Assembly: GCF_029285175.1 (NCBI RefSeq)
Contig: NZ_JABEDH010000001.1
Coordinates: 496,001 to 560,000 of the forward strand
Length of the DNA stretch: 64,000 bases
Origin: Sulfitobacter sp. M05
Lineage (GTDB): Bacteria; Pseudomonadota; Alphaproteobacteria; Rhodobacterales; Rhodobacteraceae
Reading direction: 5' to 3'
A program made the translations under genes and the position numbers. This document shows positions 47,271 to 56,998 of this stretch, piece by piece. The stretch's first letter is position 1. Every line of letters begins with the position of its first letter. The notes beneath the pieces are model-generated. The model saw only the letters and a program-made list of their open reading frames with translations, made no database searches and was not told where the DNA came from.

Positions 47271-47351
47271 AACTGTCTCCCTTGGTGTCGTGTCAAACTC
47301 TTGCCGGGAATTTCGGGCGAAATTGCGGCGGGCCTGGGGTTTCATCGGGAC

Positions 47352-47387
47352 ACAAAGAAAAAGGGCACCCCCGAAGGCGCGCCCTTT
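47352..47387 (-). terminator. Rho-independent terminator of glnA
   Basis: On the minus strand AAAGGGC and GCCCTTT pair over a 14-base interior and are followed by TTCTTT. It stands about 20 bases after the glnA stop (47408), as expected for the end of the glnB-glnA transcript. Confidence 0.75.
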
Positions 47388-47407
47388 CTGATCACAATTT
47401 CAGTAGA

Positions 47408-48814
47408 TCAGCAGCTATAGTACATGCCGAATTCAACAGGGTGTGGCGTGTGCTCGTAGTTGTGAACCTCTTCCATCTTCAACTCGATGTAGCCTTCGAC
47501 CTGATCGCGGGTGAATACGTCGCCAGCCAACAGGAAGTCCATATCCAGCTGCAACTCTTCCAGCGCTTCGCGCAGAGAACCGCAAACGGTCGGGATATCG
47601 GCCAGCTCTTCTGCGGGCAGGTCATAGAGGTTCTTGTCCATGGCTTCGCCCGGATCGATCTTGTTCTTGATGCCGTCAAGGCCGGCCATCAAGAGTGCTG
47701 CAAAACACAGGTAGGGGTTTGCCGCCGGATCGGGGAAACGCGCCTCGACGCGCTTGGCTTTCGGGCTTTCAGTCCATGGAATACGCACACAGCCGGAACG
47801 GTTGCGGGCGGAATAGGCGCGCAGAACCGGGGCTTCGAAACCGGGGATCAGGCGCTTGTAGCTGTTGGTCGCCGGGTTGGTGAAGGCGTTCAATGCCTTG
47901 GCGTGGCCCAGAATACCGCCGATGAACCACAGGGCTTCCTGTGACAGATCAGCGTATTTGTCGCCTGCGAACAAGGGCTTGCCGTCTTTCCAGATCGACA
48001 TGTTCACGTGCATGCCAGACCCGTTGTCACCATAGATCGGCTTGGGCATGAATGTCGCGGATTTGCCATAGGCGTGGGCCACATTGTGGATCACGTATTT
48101 GTACTTCTGAAGCTCGTCGGCCTGTTCGGTCAGGGAGCCAAAGATCAGGCCCAATTCATGCTGGCAAGACGCCACCTCGTGGTGATGCTTGTCCACTTTC
48201 ATGCCCAGACGCTTCATGGTCGACAGCATTTCGGCGCGCAGATCATGGGCTTCGTCGGTTGGGTTTACCGGGAAGTAACCACCCTTGAGGCCCGGACGGT
48301 GACCCATGTTGCCCATTTCGTACTCGGTATCTGTGTTCCAAGACGCATCGGATGCATCAACTTCGTATGATACTTTGTTGATAGAATTGGAGAAACGCAC
48401 GTCGTCAAACAGGAAGAACTCGGCTTCCGGGCCCATATAGGCGACATCACCGATGCCGGAAGACTTCAGGTATGCTTCGGCTTTCTCGGCTGTGCCACGC
48501 GGGTCACGGTCGTAAGGTTCGTTGGTGTCCGGCTCGACAACGGAGCAATGCACACAGATTGTCTTCTCGGCATAAAACGGATCAACATAGGCGCTGCTCA
48601 GGTCTGGCATCAGTTTCATGTCGGAGGCTTCGATCGATTTCCAGCCGGCGATGGAAGATCCGTCAAACATGAACCCTTCTTCAAGGAAGTCCTCGTCAAC
48701 CAAATCGTTCACAACTGTGACGTGCTGCAACTTGCCGCGCGGGTCGGTAAAGCGGATGTCGACATATTCGATATCTTCATCTTTGATCCGCTTCAGAAAA
48801 TCCTGGGTATTCAT
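47408..48814 (-). CDS. glnA: Glutamine synthetase type I
   Basis: A 468-residue type I glutamine synthetase that makes glutamine from glutamate, ammonia and ATP. The N-terminal [18 protein letters not shown], the metal-site [11 protein letters not shown] and [16 protein letters not shown], and the active-site [12 protein letters not shown] are all typical. The adenylylation Tyr397 stands in [10 protein letters not shown], so GlnE-type control is possible. It follows glnB by 38 bases and is probably co-transcribed with it; a terminator follows. Confidence 0.97.
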   Translation of the reverse strand: MNTQDFLKRIKDEDIEYVDIRFTDPRGKLQHVTVVNDLVDEDFLEEGFMFDGSSIAGWKSIEASDMKLMPDLSSAYVDPFYAEKTICVHCSVVEPDTNEPYDRDPRGTAEKAEAYLKSSGIGDVAYMGPEAEFFLFDDVRFSNSINKVSYEVDASDASWNTDTEYEMGNMGHRPGLKGGYFPVNPTDEAHDLRAEMLSTMKRLGMKVDKHHHEVASCQHELGLIFGSLTEQADELQKYKYVIHNVAHAYGKSATFMPKPIYGDNGSGMHVNMSIWKDGKPLFAGDKYADLSQEALWFIGGILGHAKALNAFTNPATNSYKRLIPGFEAPVLRAYSARNRSGCVRIPWTESPKAKRVEARFPDPAANPYLCFAALLMAGLDGIKNKIDPGEAMDKNLYDLPAEELADIPTVCGSLREALEELQLDMDFLLAGDVFTRDQVEGYIELKMEEVHNYEHTPHPVEFGMYYSC

Positions 48815-48852
48815 CAGGGAGGTTCCTTCTTAATTTTGATAGAAAAGTTGGA

Positions 48853-49227
<375 letters not shown>

Positions 49228-49364
49228 TCATTTCATTTTGGGCCGCAGGAATCCATAAAGGCGGGATTAAACAGCGCCTTTGCGGGGATGAATTCTGTGA
49301 CGCTGCTTAAATTGGTGCCAGTGCGTCTAATTTTTAGGCGGTTTTAAAACTTTGGGGTGTCGAG

Positions 49365-51041
49365 ATGACCGAACTGCTGACAGCGGATCAAATGCGGGCT
49401 TTGGAACAAGCGGCAATATCGCGGGGCGATGCAACAGGCCTCGACCTGATGGCGCGTGCCGGACAAGGGGTGGTTGACGCGATTCTGTGCCGCTGGCCGA
49501 AACTGACCAAGGGCGTGCGGACAGCGCTGGTGATCTGCGGTCCGGGCAATAACGGTGGCGATGGATTTGTGATCGCATGCCTGCTGCGCGACGCAGGCTG
49601 GACTGTGCGGGTACATCTGTTTGGGGAGGCGGCCAATCTGCCACCGGATGCGAAGGTTAATTATGACCGTTGGTTGCAGGCAGGTGAGGTGTTGCCGCTT
49701 AAGCCGGAAGCCGTGTTCACAGGCAGCCGCCCTGACCTGATTGTCGATGCGGTGTTTGGTATCGGCCTGTCGCGCCCTGTCCCTGTTGAGATTGCACAGG
49801 CGCTGGATATCGCGGGCATGACGTTTTGGAAATCACCCCATAAAATCAAACGTGTGGCTGTGGATTGTCCCTCTGGTCTTGATCTGGACACGGGTATGGT
49901 TCCAGCGGATTTGGCAGCGGTGAGCAAGGCCGGCAGTGCCTGGCCTGCGACGCTGAACACCGCCGATCTGACGGTGACATTTCATGCGCCGAAACTTGGG
50001 CATTACCTAGCGCTTGGCCCCGCCATGTGCGGCAAGGTGCAGGTGGTCGATATCGGTCTTGGGGACCTCGGGCAGGAACCACAGATTGTCGGCCAGACCC
50101 CGGCACCGCAGCGCACCCGTTTGGCAGACCCGCATATTGATGGACGGGATATGACAGGCCGCTGGCTGCGCTCTGTGATGGGTAAACCTGATCTGCCCGG
50201 CCATAAGTTTAACTTTGGTCATGTCGCCGTTTTTGCCGGTGGCGTCGGGCGCGGCGGGGCGGCCCGTCTGGCGGCGCGCGCCGCGTTGCGGTCTGGGGCA
50301 GGGGTGGTCACAGTGATTTGCCCGCCATCGGCCCTGATCGAGAATGCCTGCCAGTTGAACGCGATCATGCTGCGGGCACTCAAACCTGACCAACCGCTGG
50401 CCGAGGTTGCCGATCATCGCGTCACGGCCTTCTGTATGGGGCCGGGCATGGGCGTGTCACAGCGCACCCGTGATCTGGTGCAGGAGGTTTTGGCCAGACG
50501 GGCAGGGGAATTTGATTTAGAGGTTCCTGTGGTGGTGCTGGATGCAGATGCCCTGAGCAGTTTCGCCCAGAACCCCGATGCCCTGTTTGCGCGCACCCAT
50601 GCCCGTACCATCCTGACGCCCCATGAAGGCGAATTTGAGCGGCTGTTCCCTGATCTGTCTGGTTCGGCGCGGGCGTCCCTGTCCAAGGTTGACGCCGTCC
50701 GGCAGGCGGCAGCGCGGGCCGGATGTCTGGTTTTGCTAAAAGGGCCAGACACGGTGATTGCAGACCCGCAAGGGGGCGCAACAGTACATGCCGCCAGCGC
50801 CGCGCGCGCGGTTCCTTGGCTTGCAACTGCCGGAGCGGGGGATGTTCTGGCAGGGCTGATTGCCGGCTTGGCCGCGCCAACGGTCGGTAGCAGCCTGTTC
50901 TGTGCGGCAGAGCTGGCAACCTACCTGCATGTGGAGGCCGCGCGCAGTTTTGGTCCCGGCCTTATCGCAGAAGACTTGCCGGAGGAATTGCCAAAGCTGT
51001 TTCGCGAATGGGGGCTGCATGGCGCCAGACCTGAAAAGTGA
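49365..51041 (+). CDS. nnr: Bifunctional NAD(P)H-hydrate epimerase and ADP-dependent dehydratase
   Basis: A 558-residue repair enzyme for hydrated NAD(P)H. The N-terminal half is the epimerase (YjeF_N) with CGPGNNGGDGFVIACLL, DAVFGIGLSRPV and AVDCPSGLDLDTG; the C-terminal half is the ribokinase-like dehydratase with GPGMGVSQRTRDLV, LTPHEGEFERL, LLKGPDTVIADPQGG and AGAGDVLAGLIAG. The two activities together return R- and S-hydrates to the normal coenzyme. ATG at 49365 starts immediately before the family's first helix. It is divergent from glnB-glnA. Confidence 0.95.
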   Translation: MTELLTADQMRALEQAAISRGDATGLDLMARAGQGVVDAILCRWPKLTKGVRTALVICGPGNNGGDGFVIACLLRDAGWTVRVHLFGEAANLPPDAKVNYDRWLQAGEVLPLKPEAVFTGSRPDLIVDAVFGIGLSRPVPVEIAQALDIAGMTFWKSPHKIKRVAVDCPSGLDLDTGMVPADLAAVSKAGSAWPATLNTADLTVTFHAPKLGHYLALGPAMCGKVQVVDIGLGDLGQEPQIVGQTPAPQRTRLADPHIDGRDMTGRWLRSVMGKPDLPGHKFNFGHVAVFAGGVGRGGAARLAARAALRSGAGVVTVICPPSALIENACQLNAIMLRALKPDQPLAEVADHRVTAFCMGPGMGVSQRTRDLVQEVLARRAGEFDLEVPVVVLDADALSSFAQNPDALFARTHARTILTPHEGEFERLFPDLSGSARASLSKVDAVRQAAARAGCLVLLKGPDTVIADPQGGATVHAASAARAVPWLATAGAGDVLAGLIAGLAAPTVGSSLFCAAELATYLHVEAARSFGPGLIAEDLPEELPKLFREWGLHGARPEK

Positions 51042-51090
51042 ATCCGCAATAGTCAGTCACGCCTTGCGGTCTCGGGGCATTGGCGACCCA

Positions 51091-51121
51091 GATGCTTCAG
51101 GTTAAGGGCCGGACGCTTTAG
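51091..51121 (-). repeat. Dispersed repeat A, right-end copy at the Hint gene
   Basis: Only the 31-base end of repeat A is present here; it contains the TAA stop codon (51118-51120) of the Hint-domain gene, in the same register as at serS (22172-22202). A left arm could not be recognised in the preceding nnr coding end. Confidence 0.65.
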
Positions 51122-51639
51122 GCCGCGCGCAAGACTGCGCCGCGTGCGCGGGCGCCATCGGCAGTGCTCAGCTCCAGACCGTCGCAATAAAGGATATGCG
51201 GCCCGTCACAGAACACCTGATAAAGAGTGGTTTCCTGCATCCCCAGATCAGTGATGAACTCGCCATCCACAAGGGTCCGGGCCGCCACCAATGCCCTTTC
51301 GGAACTGAACAATGCACGCGCCCGCCAGTCCCGGATCAGGATCATCTGGTCACCGGCCAGCAGTGCATCGCGTTCAGGACGGGTGTGCCCCAGAGATCCC
51401 GCAGCAACGGAAATGCTATGCACGGCGCGAGTTGTGCGCTGGATATGTACAACCTTGGAAATTCCGGTGTCCCGGGTGATCAATCTGTCGCCCACCGAGA
51501 CAAACTCGACCGGCATTTCACCATCCAGCGTCAATAACATGGCACCGGTAATAAGCCCCGTATCAAGGGGAGCATAGGGAGAGTATTGGCCCGCATGGCG
51601 ATCATTGCCGCCCACGCGCCCGACCGTTTTCGGTTTCAT
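51118..51639 (-). CDS. Degenerate Hint-domain protein
   Basis: A 173-residue protein with a Hint (hedgehog/intein, type 2) domain. The block ITGAMLLTLDGEMPVEFVSVGDRLITRD aligns with the usual start of Hint domains, the central LGHTRPERDALLAGDQMILI with the second conserved block, and HILYCDGLELST with the end. The Cys or Ser that normally begins splicing or cleavage (the CFTxGT-like position) is not seen here (GLITGAML), nor is the His of the middle block, so autoprocessing is doubtful. ATG at 51639 was chosen; the frame extends to 51741. Function is unknown. Confidence 0.75.
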   Translation of the reverse strand: MKPKTVGRVGGNDRHAGQYSPYAPLDTGLITGAMLLTLDGEMPVEFVSVGDRLITRDTGISKVVHIQRTTRAVHSISVAAGSLGHTRPERDALLAGDQMILIRDWRARALFSSERALVAARTLVDGEFITDLGMQETTLYQVFCDGPHILYCDGLELSTADGARARGAVLRAA

Positions 51640-51786
51640 GGGCGTCACTTTCTCGTTTTTATAACCTGCTCTGGTTATGGGAAGCCTATGCGAAAATCTT
51701 GTTAATGTCTTGCCCTTTTTTGGTCTCGCCAAAGGTTTCACACTTTGCTATTGGAGCCAAGTTGCCGTCGCAGAACGCGCAACAGT

Positions 51787-51870
51787 GCGGGTGTGGCGGA
51801 ATTGGTAGACGCACCAGATTTAGGTTCTGGCGCCTATGGCGTGGGGGTTCGAGTCCCTTCACCCGCACCA
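51787..51870 (+). tRNA. tRNA-Leu (anticodon UAG)
   Basis: The acceptor stem GCGGGTG/CACCCGC, D-arm GGCGGAATTGGTAGACGC, anticodon stem CCAGA/TCTGG with loop TTTAGGT (anticodon TAG at 51821-51823), a long variable arm and the T-arm GGGTTCGAGTCCC are all present. The CCA end (51868-51870) is encoded. It reads Leu codons CUN, mainly CUA. Confidence 0.97.
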
Positions 51871-52088
51871 CTAAACTGTTTGGAAACAATGCGTTTCAAA
51901 TGTTTAAATGCGATAGCGTTCTATCTGATGCCCGTTTGGGGACACACCCGATGGTTAGATAGTGAGCGATCGCGTGCGTTCGGTTTCGCCCCAATCGGCC
52001 AATCACATCGAAAACTCTGACGGTAGAGCTTTGTTAACTTTCGTCTGCTAACCCCTTGCAGACAAGAAGGCAGGCGGAAGGGCGTGTA

Positions 52089-52727
52089 ATGAGCGATGTC
52101 TTGGATAGTCTTTTTTCGAATATTGAGGCGTTTGCCTATCGATGTCTGCATGACAGTGAACATACCCTTCAGGTGATCGAGGGGGGCATTAGGGAATTGC
52201 TGGGCTATAGTCCGGAAGACCTGATTGGCAATCGGTTGCATGCCTTCGCCGATCTTGCACATCCTGATGACAAGCAACGGCTGTTTGAAGCTGTCGATGC
52301 CGCTGTTGAAAAGCGTGGTCCCTGGGATTTGGCCTACCGCATGTTGCATGAAGATGGTGCCTATGTTTGGGTCCGCGAACGCGGCTGCGGCCTATATGAA
52401 AAAGGGGAATTGACCCACCTTCAGGGTCTTATTGTCAGCGCCACCGAAGAAATGGCATTGCGCAGTGAAATGGAAACCATTCTGATGCAAAGCCGCGAAT
52501 CTAACTCTGAGATCATTGGCTTGACCGGAAAGATTACCGGCTCGATCCGCCAGCTGACCATGCTGTCCATCAATGCTAGAATTGAAGCGGCCCGCAGTGG
52601 GGATGCCGGCCGGGGTTTTGCCGTTGTTGCAGAAGAGATGAAAAAACTGGCCGATCAGAATGCCGAATGGGCCTATGTGATTTCGGAAAAAGTCAGCGAT
52701 GTTCAGCGGCAGGGGCAATCGTCGTAA
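52089..52727 (+). CDS. Soluble PAS-domain protein with MCP signalling-hairpin tip
   Basis: A 212-residue cytoplasmic protein. Residues about 1-130 form a PAS domain (GGIRELLGYSPEDLIGNRLHAFADLAHPDD, then the PAC-like WDLAYRMLHEDGAYVWVRER). The C-terminal part has the signalling tip of methyl-accepting chemotaxis proteins, MLSINARIEAARSGDAGRGFAVVAEEMKKLAD, preceded by a heptad-like helix. There is no membrane segment or HAMP domain and the coiled coil is short. ATG at 52089 was chosen; the frame extends back to 52056. It follows the tRNA-Leu gene. It may bind CheW-type adaptors, by analogy. Confidence 0.82.
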   Translation: MSDVLDSLFSNIEAFAYRCLHDSEHTLQVIEGGIRELLGYSPEDLIGNRLHAFADLAHPDDKQRLFEAVDAAVEKRGPWDLAYRMLHEDGAYVWVRERGCGLYEKGELTHLQGLIVSATEEMALRSEMETILMQSRESNSEIIGLTGKITGSIRQLTMLSINARIEAARSGDAGRGFAVVAEEMKKLADQNAEWAYVISEKVSDVQRQGQSS

Positions 52728-52795
52728 AACGGGCAGCCGCGGCAAGTCTTAGCCTCTTTGCCAACGAAGACGGGCAATGTCTGGCGCGACTATCC

Positions 52796-54148
52796 CTAGG
52801 AAACCCGGGAATAGCCGGCGTTACCGGGGTTTGACGCATCAAAGAAATGCGCCAGCCTGCGTACCAACGGGCGGGCCTCGGCGGGGAGTTTCAGATGATC
52901 CGCAGTTTCGCTGATCATGCCATCACATTCCCGCCGCAGCGCATCTAGCGCCGGGGTGATCCGGGCACGATCCAGTTCACTTAAGTTCAGCTCTTTGAAA
53001 TTAACTGCGAAATCGCACATAAGCATCTCGATGATCCGCCCCCGCAACCTATCTTCATGGGTCAAACGATACCCTCGGACACCGGCCAAGGTACCCGAAT
53101 TGATCTGACGGGAATAATCCCCGGTTTGTGCTGCATTCTGAACAAACCCTTCTTTGAACCGTGAGATTGAGGAGGCCCCAAGCCCCAGCAAAGTATCGCA
53201 GCCATCCACTGTGTAGCCCTGAAAGTTGCGCCGCAAAGTACCATCAGCAGCGGCGCGCGCCATGCTGTCATCAGGGCGCGCAAAATGGTCGATGCCAATC
53301 GCCACCATCCCATCCGCACAGAGCAGTTCCGTCGCCTTTTCAAACAGTGCAAACCGGGCGCGATCACCAGGCAGGGCGGTTTCGGGGATCAGGCTTTGGC
53401 GTTTTGCCATATGCGGCACATGGGCATAGCCGAACAGCGCAATGCGATCGGGTCGCAACATGTTAACCCGCTGCAATGTCTGCGAAAATCCTTCAATGGA
53501 CTGGAAGGGCAGCCCGTAGACCAGATCAACATTCAGCGAGGCCACCTGTGCGTCCCGCAGCATGTTCACGGCATCTTGGGTCTGTTCAAAGCTTTGTAGC
53601 CGGCCGATACATTTTTGGACAACGGGGGCAAAATCCTGCACCCCGATACTGGCCCGTGTCATGCCTGCGGCCTTCAGTGCGGCGATTTTATCGGCGTCCA
53701 CCAGCGTCGGGTCGATCTCGACGGAAAACGTGGTGTCCTCGTCCATCACAAACACTTCACCTAGCATATCGGCAACTTCGCCAATCAGGTCCGGCGGCAG
53801 GATCGTTGGTGTGCCACCGCCCCAATGCATTTGTTTCAGACGCAGTTTTTCGGGTTGGTAGCTGGCAATCAACGCCAGTTCACTGCGCAGGGTTTGCAGA
53901 TAGGCCTGTACTGGGGTCAGACTGCGGACCCCTTGGGTGCGACAAGCGCAAAACCAGCATAGGCGTTCGCAAAACGGGATATGCAGATAAAGCGAAATCG
54001 GGGCGTCAGGATCAAGAGCTGCAATGGCTTCGGCCTGAAATGCGGGACCGCACTCTTTTGAAAATGCGGGGGCAGGCGGATAGCTGGTGTAACGGGGCAG
54101 CCGTTCGTCAAATAATCCGCGTGCTTTTAGGGTATCAAAATTCATCAT
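52796..54148 (-). CDS. hemN: Oxygen-independent coproporphyrinogen III dehydrogenase
   Basis: A 450-residue radical-SAM enzyme that makes protoporphyrinogen for haem synthesis without oxygen. The radical-SAM cluster sits in CERLCWFCACR (CX3CX2CXC), after YLHIPFCE, then HWGGGTPT and the C-terminal HemN region. ATG ATG at 54148/54145 start the protein; the upstream frame to 54211 covers the ccoS end. It lies two bases from the ccoS stop, so it could be the last gene of the cco cluster, but an FNR box at 54183-54196 also gives it its own anaerobic control. Confidence 0.95.
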   Translation of the reverse strand: MMNFDTLKARGLFDERLPRYTSYPPAPAFSKECGPAFQAEAIAALDPDAPISLYLHIPFCERLCWFCACRTQGVRSLTPVQAYLQTLRSELALIASYQPEKLRLKQMHWGGGTPTILPPDLIGEVADMLGEVFVMDEDTTFSVEIDPTLVDADKIAALKAAGMTRASIGVQDFAPVVQKCIGRLQSFEQTQDAVNMLRDAQVASLNVDLVYGLPFQSIEGFSQTLQRVNMLRPDRIALFGYAHVPHMAKRQSLIPETALPGDRARFALFEKATELLCADGMVAIGIDHFARPDDSMARAAADGTLRRNFQGYTVDGCDTLLGLGASSISRFKEGFVQNAAQTGDYSRQINSGTLAGVRGYRLTHEDRLRGRIIEMLMCDFAVNFKELNLSELDRARITPALDALRRECDGMISETADHLKLPAEARPLVRRLAHFFDASNPGNAGYSRVS

Positions 54149-54149
54149 T

Positions 54150-54344
54150 TCACGAACTTCTCGGATGTTCGGCGTCCTGTCTTTGATCGACATCAAGTGG
54201 TGGTGCATCATCGTCCATTAAGATACGCCACGCGGCCCCGTCCAGATCGTCATATTGTTCGGCGCGCAAACTCCACAGGAAGGCGACAAGCCCCAGACCG
54301 CCAAGCGTCAGCGAAACGGGAATCAGGATGGCGAGAATGTTCAT
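54150..54344 (-). CDS. ccoS: cbb3 oxidase maturation protein CcoS
   Basis: A 64-residue single-pass membrane protein needed for cofactor insertion into cbb3 oxidase. It starts with a membrane segment (NILAILIPVSLTLGGLGLVAFLWSL) and has the family EQYDDLDGAAWRILMDDD. Its ATG overlaps the ccoI stop (ATGA). It is in the usual order ccoG-ccoH-ccoI-ccoS. Confidence 0.93.
   Translation of the reverse strand: MNILAILIPVSLTLGGLGLVAFLWSLRAEQYDDLDGAAWRILMDDDAPPLDVDQRQDAEHPRSS
54183..54196. promoter_or_regulatory. FNR box before hemN
   Basis: TTGATCGACATCAA matches the FNR consensus TTGAT-N4-ATCAA exactly. It is 35 bases upstream of the hemN start and lies within the 3' part of ccoS. FnrL-type proteins bind such sites under oxygen limitation. 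Confidence 0.75.
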
Positions 54345-56536
54345 TTTGCTGCCTTTCGTGTCACACGCATGGCATTCAGCAAGACAGTGATAGAAGAGGT
54401 GGACATCGCGATTGCGGCCAACAACGGGGTCACAAATCCGGCGACGGCCAGCGGAATGACCAAGGCGTTATAACCTGCGGCAATGCCGAAGTTTTCCAGA
54501 ATCCGCCGTTTGGCACTGCGCGCCGTGTGGATCAGATCGGGCAGGGGGGCCAAGCTGCGGCCCAGCAATACCACATCCGAGGCAGCGCGGGCGGCATCCG
54601 CAGCAGCGGCAGGCGCAACCGAGGCATAAGCGCTTGCCAAAGCGCCGGTATCGTTCAACCCGTCCCCAACCATCAGCACCTTGTGGCCTTTGTCGGCAAG
54701 GGCCTCAAGATAGGCAATCTTATCCGTCGGACTTTGCCCCGCACGGAATTCTGCGATCCCCAGGGTGGCGGCAACAGAACGGGTGGCGGCCGGTGTGTCG
54801 CCGGAAATCAGGTGGATTTGCGTGCCTTTCGCCAAAAGCGTTTCGATGACGTCTTGGGCACCCTCGCGCAGACTGCCTTTGAGGGTCAGGTGGATTGCGA
54901 CCTCGGAACCAATGCGCAACCATGCGCCGGGGGCATCGGTCGGCGTGGCCTGTGTGAAATCCGCAGACCCAAGCAGCACATTCTGTCCGCCAAATTCTGC
55001 GCACAGACCTCGTCCAGGCAGCTCGGTAATACCGGTCAAAACCGCAGGCGAGGTATCGGCATTGGTCAACCCCATTGCGAGGGCTTGCGCCACCGGATGG
55101 GTCGAGCTTTGCGCCAGGGCAAGGGCAACAGATTTGGTGGTTGTATCCAATGTCGCCAGTGTCGAAACCTCAAGCTGGCCCTCGGTCAACGTGCCGGTCT
55201 TGTCAAAAACCACCACATCGGTCTCGGCGATGCGTTCAAGGGCGGTGCCGTTCTTGACCAACAGCCCGGCGCGAAACAGTTTGCCCGCCGCCGCGGTGGA
55301 TACCGCAGGCACGGCCAGACCCAGGGCGCAGGGGCAGGTGATGATCAGCGTGGCAATAGCGATATTCAACGAGAAACGCACGTCGCCTGTGGCGAAAAAC
55401 CACCCGGCAAAGGCCGCAAAAGACAGCAAATGTACCACTGGGGCATAGACTTGTGCAGCGCGGTCAGCCAGCGCAGTGTAACGATTGCGAGCGGATTCGG
55501 CGGCATCAATCATTGTGACCATGCGGCGCAGGCTGGTGTCGGCACCCACGGCAGTCGCCCGCAGGACAAGCGGGCCGCTCAGGTTCAATTCACCCGCATT
55601 TACATCGCTGCCAACAGAAGCTGAAACCGGCAGGCTTTCCCCTGTCAGAATGGCGCGGTCCAGCGTGCTGGCCCCGTCAATGACCGTTCCGTCAACAGGT
55701 GCGCGGGCACCGGCCAGAACCACGATATGATCGCCGATTGCCGCCTCGCTGAGTTTCACCGTTTCGCGCCCCTGAGCGGTTTCGCGCAAAACACGTGGTA
55801 CTTCCAACGCGGCCAGCTCGCGCGCGGCGGACCGGGCGGTGCTGCGGCAACGGTGGTCCAGATACCGCCCGCAAAGCAGGAAGAAGGTCAGCGACAAGGC
55901 GGCGTCGAAATAGGCGTCATGCCCGCCCGCCGCAGTTTCATAAAGCGACATGCCCGAGGCGAGGATCAGCGCCAGTGAGATCGGCACATCCATGTTCAAC
56001 CGACCAACACGCAGGGCGGTCCATGCATTGTGAAAAAACGGCTGTGCGGCATAGAAAACCGCCGGCAGGGAAATTGCCGCTGACAGCCAGTGAAACAAGG
56101 TGCGGGTCGCGTCGCTTGCCCCTGACCAGATGGCGACGGACATCAACATGACGTTCATCATCGCAAAGCCCGCGATAGCAATGCGAAACAGCAGGGCACG
56201 GCCCTGAATGTCTCGGGTGTCGCCTAGGGCGTCGCGGTCCAGCAGTCGTGCCTCAATCCCCAGATCGGTCAGTTGTTCAATTAGCGTTTCAGGGGCAGTT
56301 TGCGGCGCATGGGTGATTTCAACCTGTTTGCGGTTAAGGTTCACCCGGGCCGCGAAAACATCGCTGCGGGCCAGAAGGCCCCGTTCGACCGTGGCAATAC
56401 ACCCAGCGCAATGAATGGCCGGCAGGGACAGGTGCAGTGTTTCGCCAGACTGGTTTGATCCGCCAGTTGCCCCGGTGGCGGGCTGGGCTATGCATCCCGG
56501 ACAGGCCGCGATTCCAGGGTTTTCGGCAAGGCTCAT
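54341..56536 (-). CDS. ccoI: Copper-transporting P-type ATPase CcoI (FixI)
   Basis: A 731-residue P1B ATPase that supplies copper for cbb3 oxidase. It has an N-terminal metal-binding domain (HCAGCIATVERGLL), the transmembrane TCPCALGLAVP motif, the phosphorylation site VFDKTGTLTEG and the hinge VGDGLNDTGAL. A further CPGC motif stands near the start (AACPGCIAQ). ATG at 56536 overlaps the ccoH stop (ATGA). It is in the ccoGHIS operon. Confidence 0.95.
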   Translation of the reverse strand: MSLAENPGIAACPGCIAQPATGATGGSNQSGETLHLSLPAIHCAGCIATVERGLLARSDVFAARVNLNRKQVEITHAPQTAPETLIEQLTDLGIEARLLDRDALGDTRDIQGRALLFRIAIAGFAMMNVMLMSVAIWSGASDATRTLFHWLSAAISLPAVFYAAQPFFHNAWTALRVGRLNMDVPISLALILASGMSLYETAAGGHDAYFDAALSLTFFLLCGRYLDHRCRSTARSAARELAALEVPRVLRETAQGRETVKLSEAAIGDHIVVLAGARAPVDGTVIDGASTLDRAILTGESLPVSASVGSDVNAGELNLSGPLVLRATAVGADTSLRRMVTMIDAAESARNRYTALADRAAQVYAPVVHLLSFAAFAGWFFATGDVRFSLNIAIATLIITCPCALGLAVPAVSTAAAGKLFRAGLLVKNGTALERIAETDVVVFDKTGTLTEGQLEVSTLATLDTTTKSVALALAQSSTHPVAQALAMGLTNADTSPAVLTGITELPGRGLCAEFGGQNVLLGSADFTQATPTDAPGAWLRIGSEVAIHLTLKGSLREGAQDVIETLLAKGTQIHLISGDTPAATRSVAATLGIAEFRAGQSPTDKIAYLEALADKGHKVLMVGDGLNDTGALASAYASVAPAAAADAARAASDVVLLGRSLAPLPDLIHTARSAKRRILENFGIAAGYNALVIPLAVAGFVTPLLAAIAMSTSSITVLLNAMRVTRKAAK

Positions 56537-56997
56537 AATGCGGGCTCGCGTACCTGTAGGGGAATGCGGCGCCGGAATGCGGTGCCGTCAGCAGCTTCCA
56601 GCTCTAGCCAAAGTGTCCAGTATCCCACTTCGACGGGGGCAGGTGCTGTCAGGGCGGTGCCGTTCCAAGTGAACACCGGATCCATATCTTCGGCAATATG
56701 GGTGGCACGGCCCAAAGTGGCGGCCATCACCTTGGGGTTTACCGGCGCGCCCTCGGCGTCGGTAATGGCGAGGGTCAGCACACCTTTGGCCAGATCGGTG
56801 TTCAAGGTCCAGCCCAACCCGTCCTGTGCGGCGCGGTCTTTGTCAAAGCTCTGGCTGGCGATGTAAGAGTTCTTGGTCACCAGCCCGGGAAATGTGCCCA
56901 CGGCTTGAAAGGCCAGCGTCAGGTTGACTGCGATGATGACGCTGAAGCATCCGGCAAAGATTGCAAAGACATGCCAACCTGTGAGGGGACGCTGCAT
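56533..56997 (-). CDS. ccoH: cbb3 oxidase assembly protein CcoH (FixH)
   Basis: A 154-residue membrane protein that takes part in cbb3 oxidase assembly, with an N-terminal membrane helix (GWHVFAIFAGCFSVIIAVNLTLAFQAVGTFPGL) followed by a periplasmic domain containing TKNSYIASQSFDKDRAAQ. The FixH family's segment KNSYIASQSFD is intact. Start ATG at 56997 is one base after the ccoG stop. Confidence 0.93.
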   Translation of the reverse strand: MQRPLTGWHVFAIFAGCFSVIIAVNLTLAFQAVGTFPGLVTKNSYIASQSFDKDRAAQDGLGWTLNTDLAKGVLTLAITDAEGAPVNPKVMAATLGRATHIAEDMDPVFTWNGTALTAPAPVEVGYWTLWLELEAADGTAFRRRIPLQVREPAL

Positions 56998-56998
56998 G

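Noticed and set aside
49305..49320. Sigma-54 promoter candidate before glnB (TGGCAC on the minus strand)
   Set aside because: The -24 half is good, but the GC of the -12 half is one base too far and TTGC is absent.
54197..55624. A 475-residue plus-strand frame across ccoI
   Set aside because: It mirrors the P-type ATPase gene; the Gly/Arg/Gln-rich translation has no recognisable domain.
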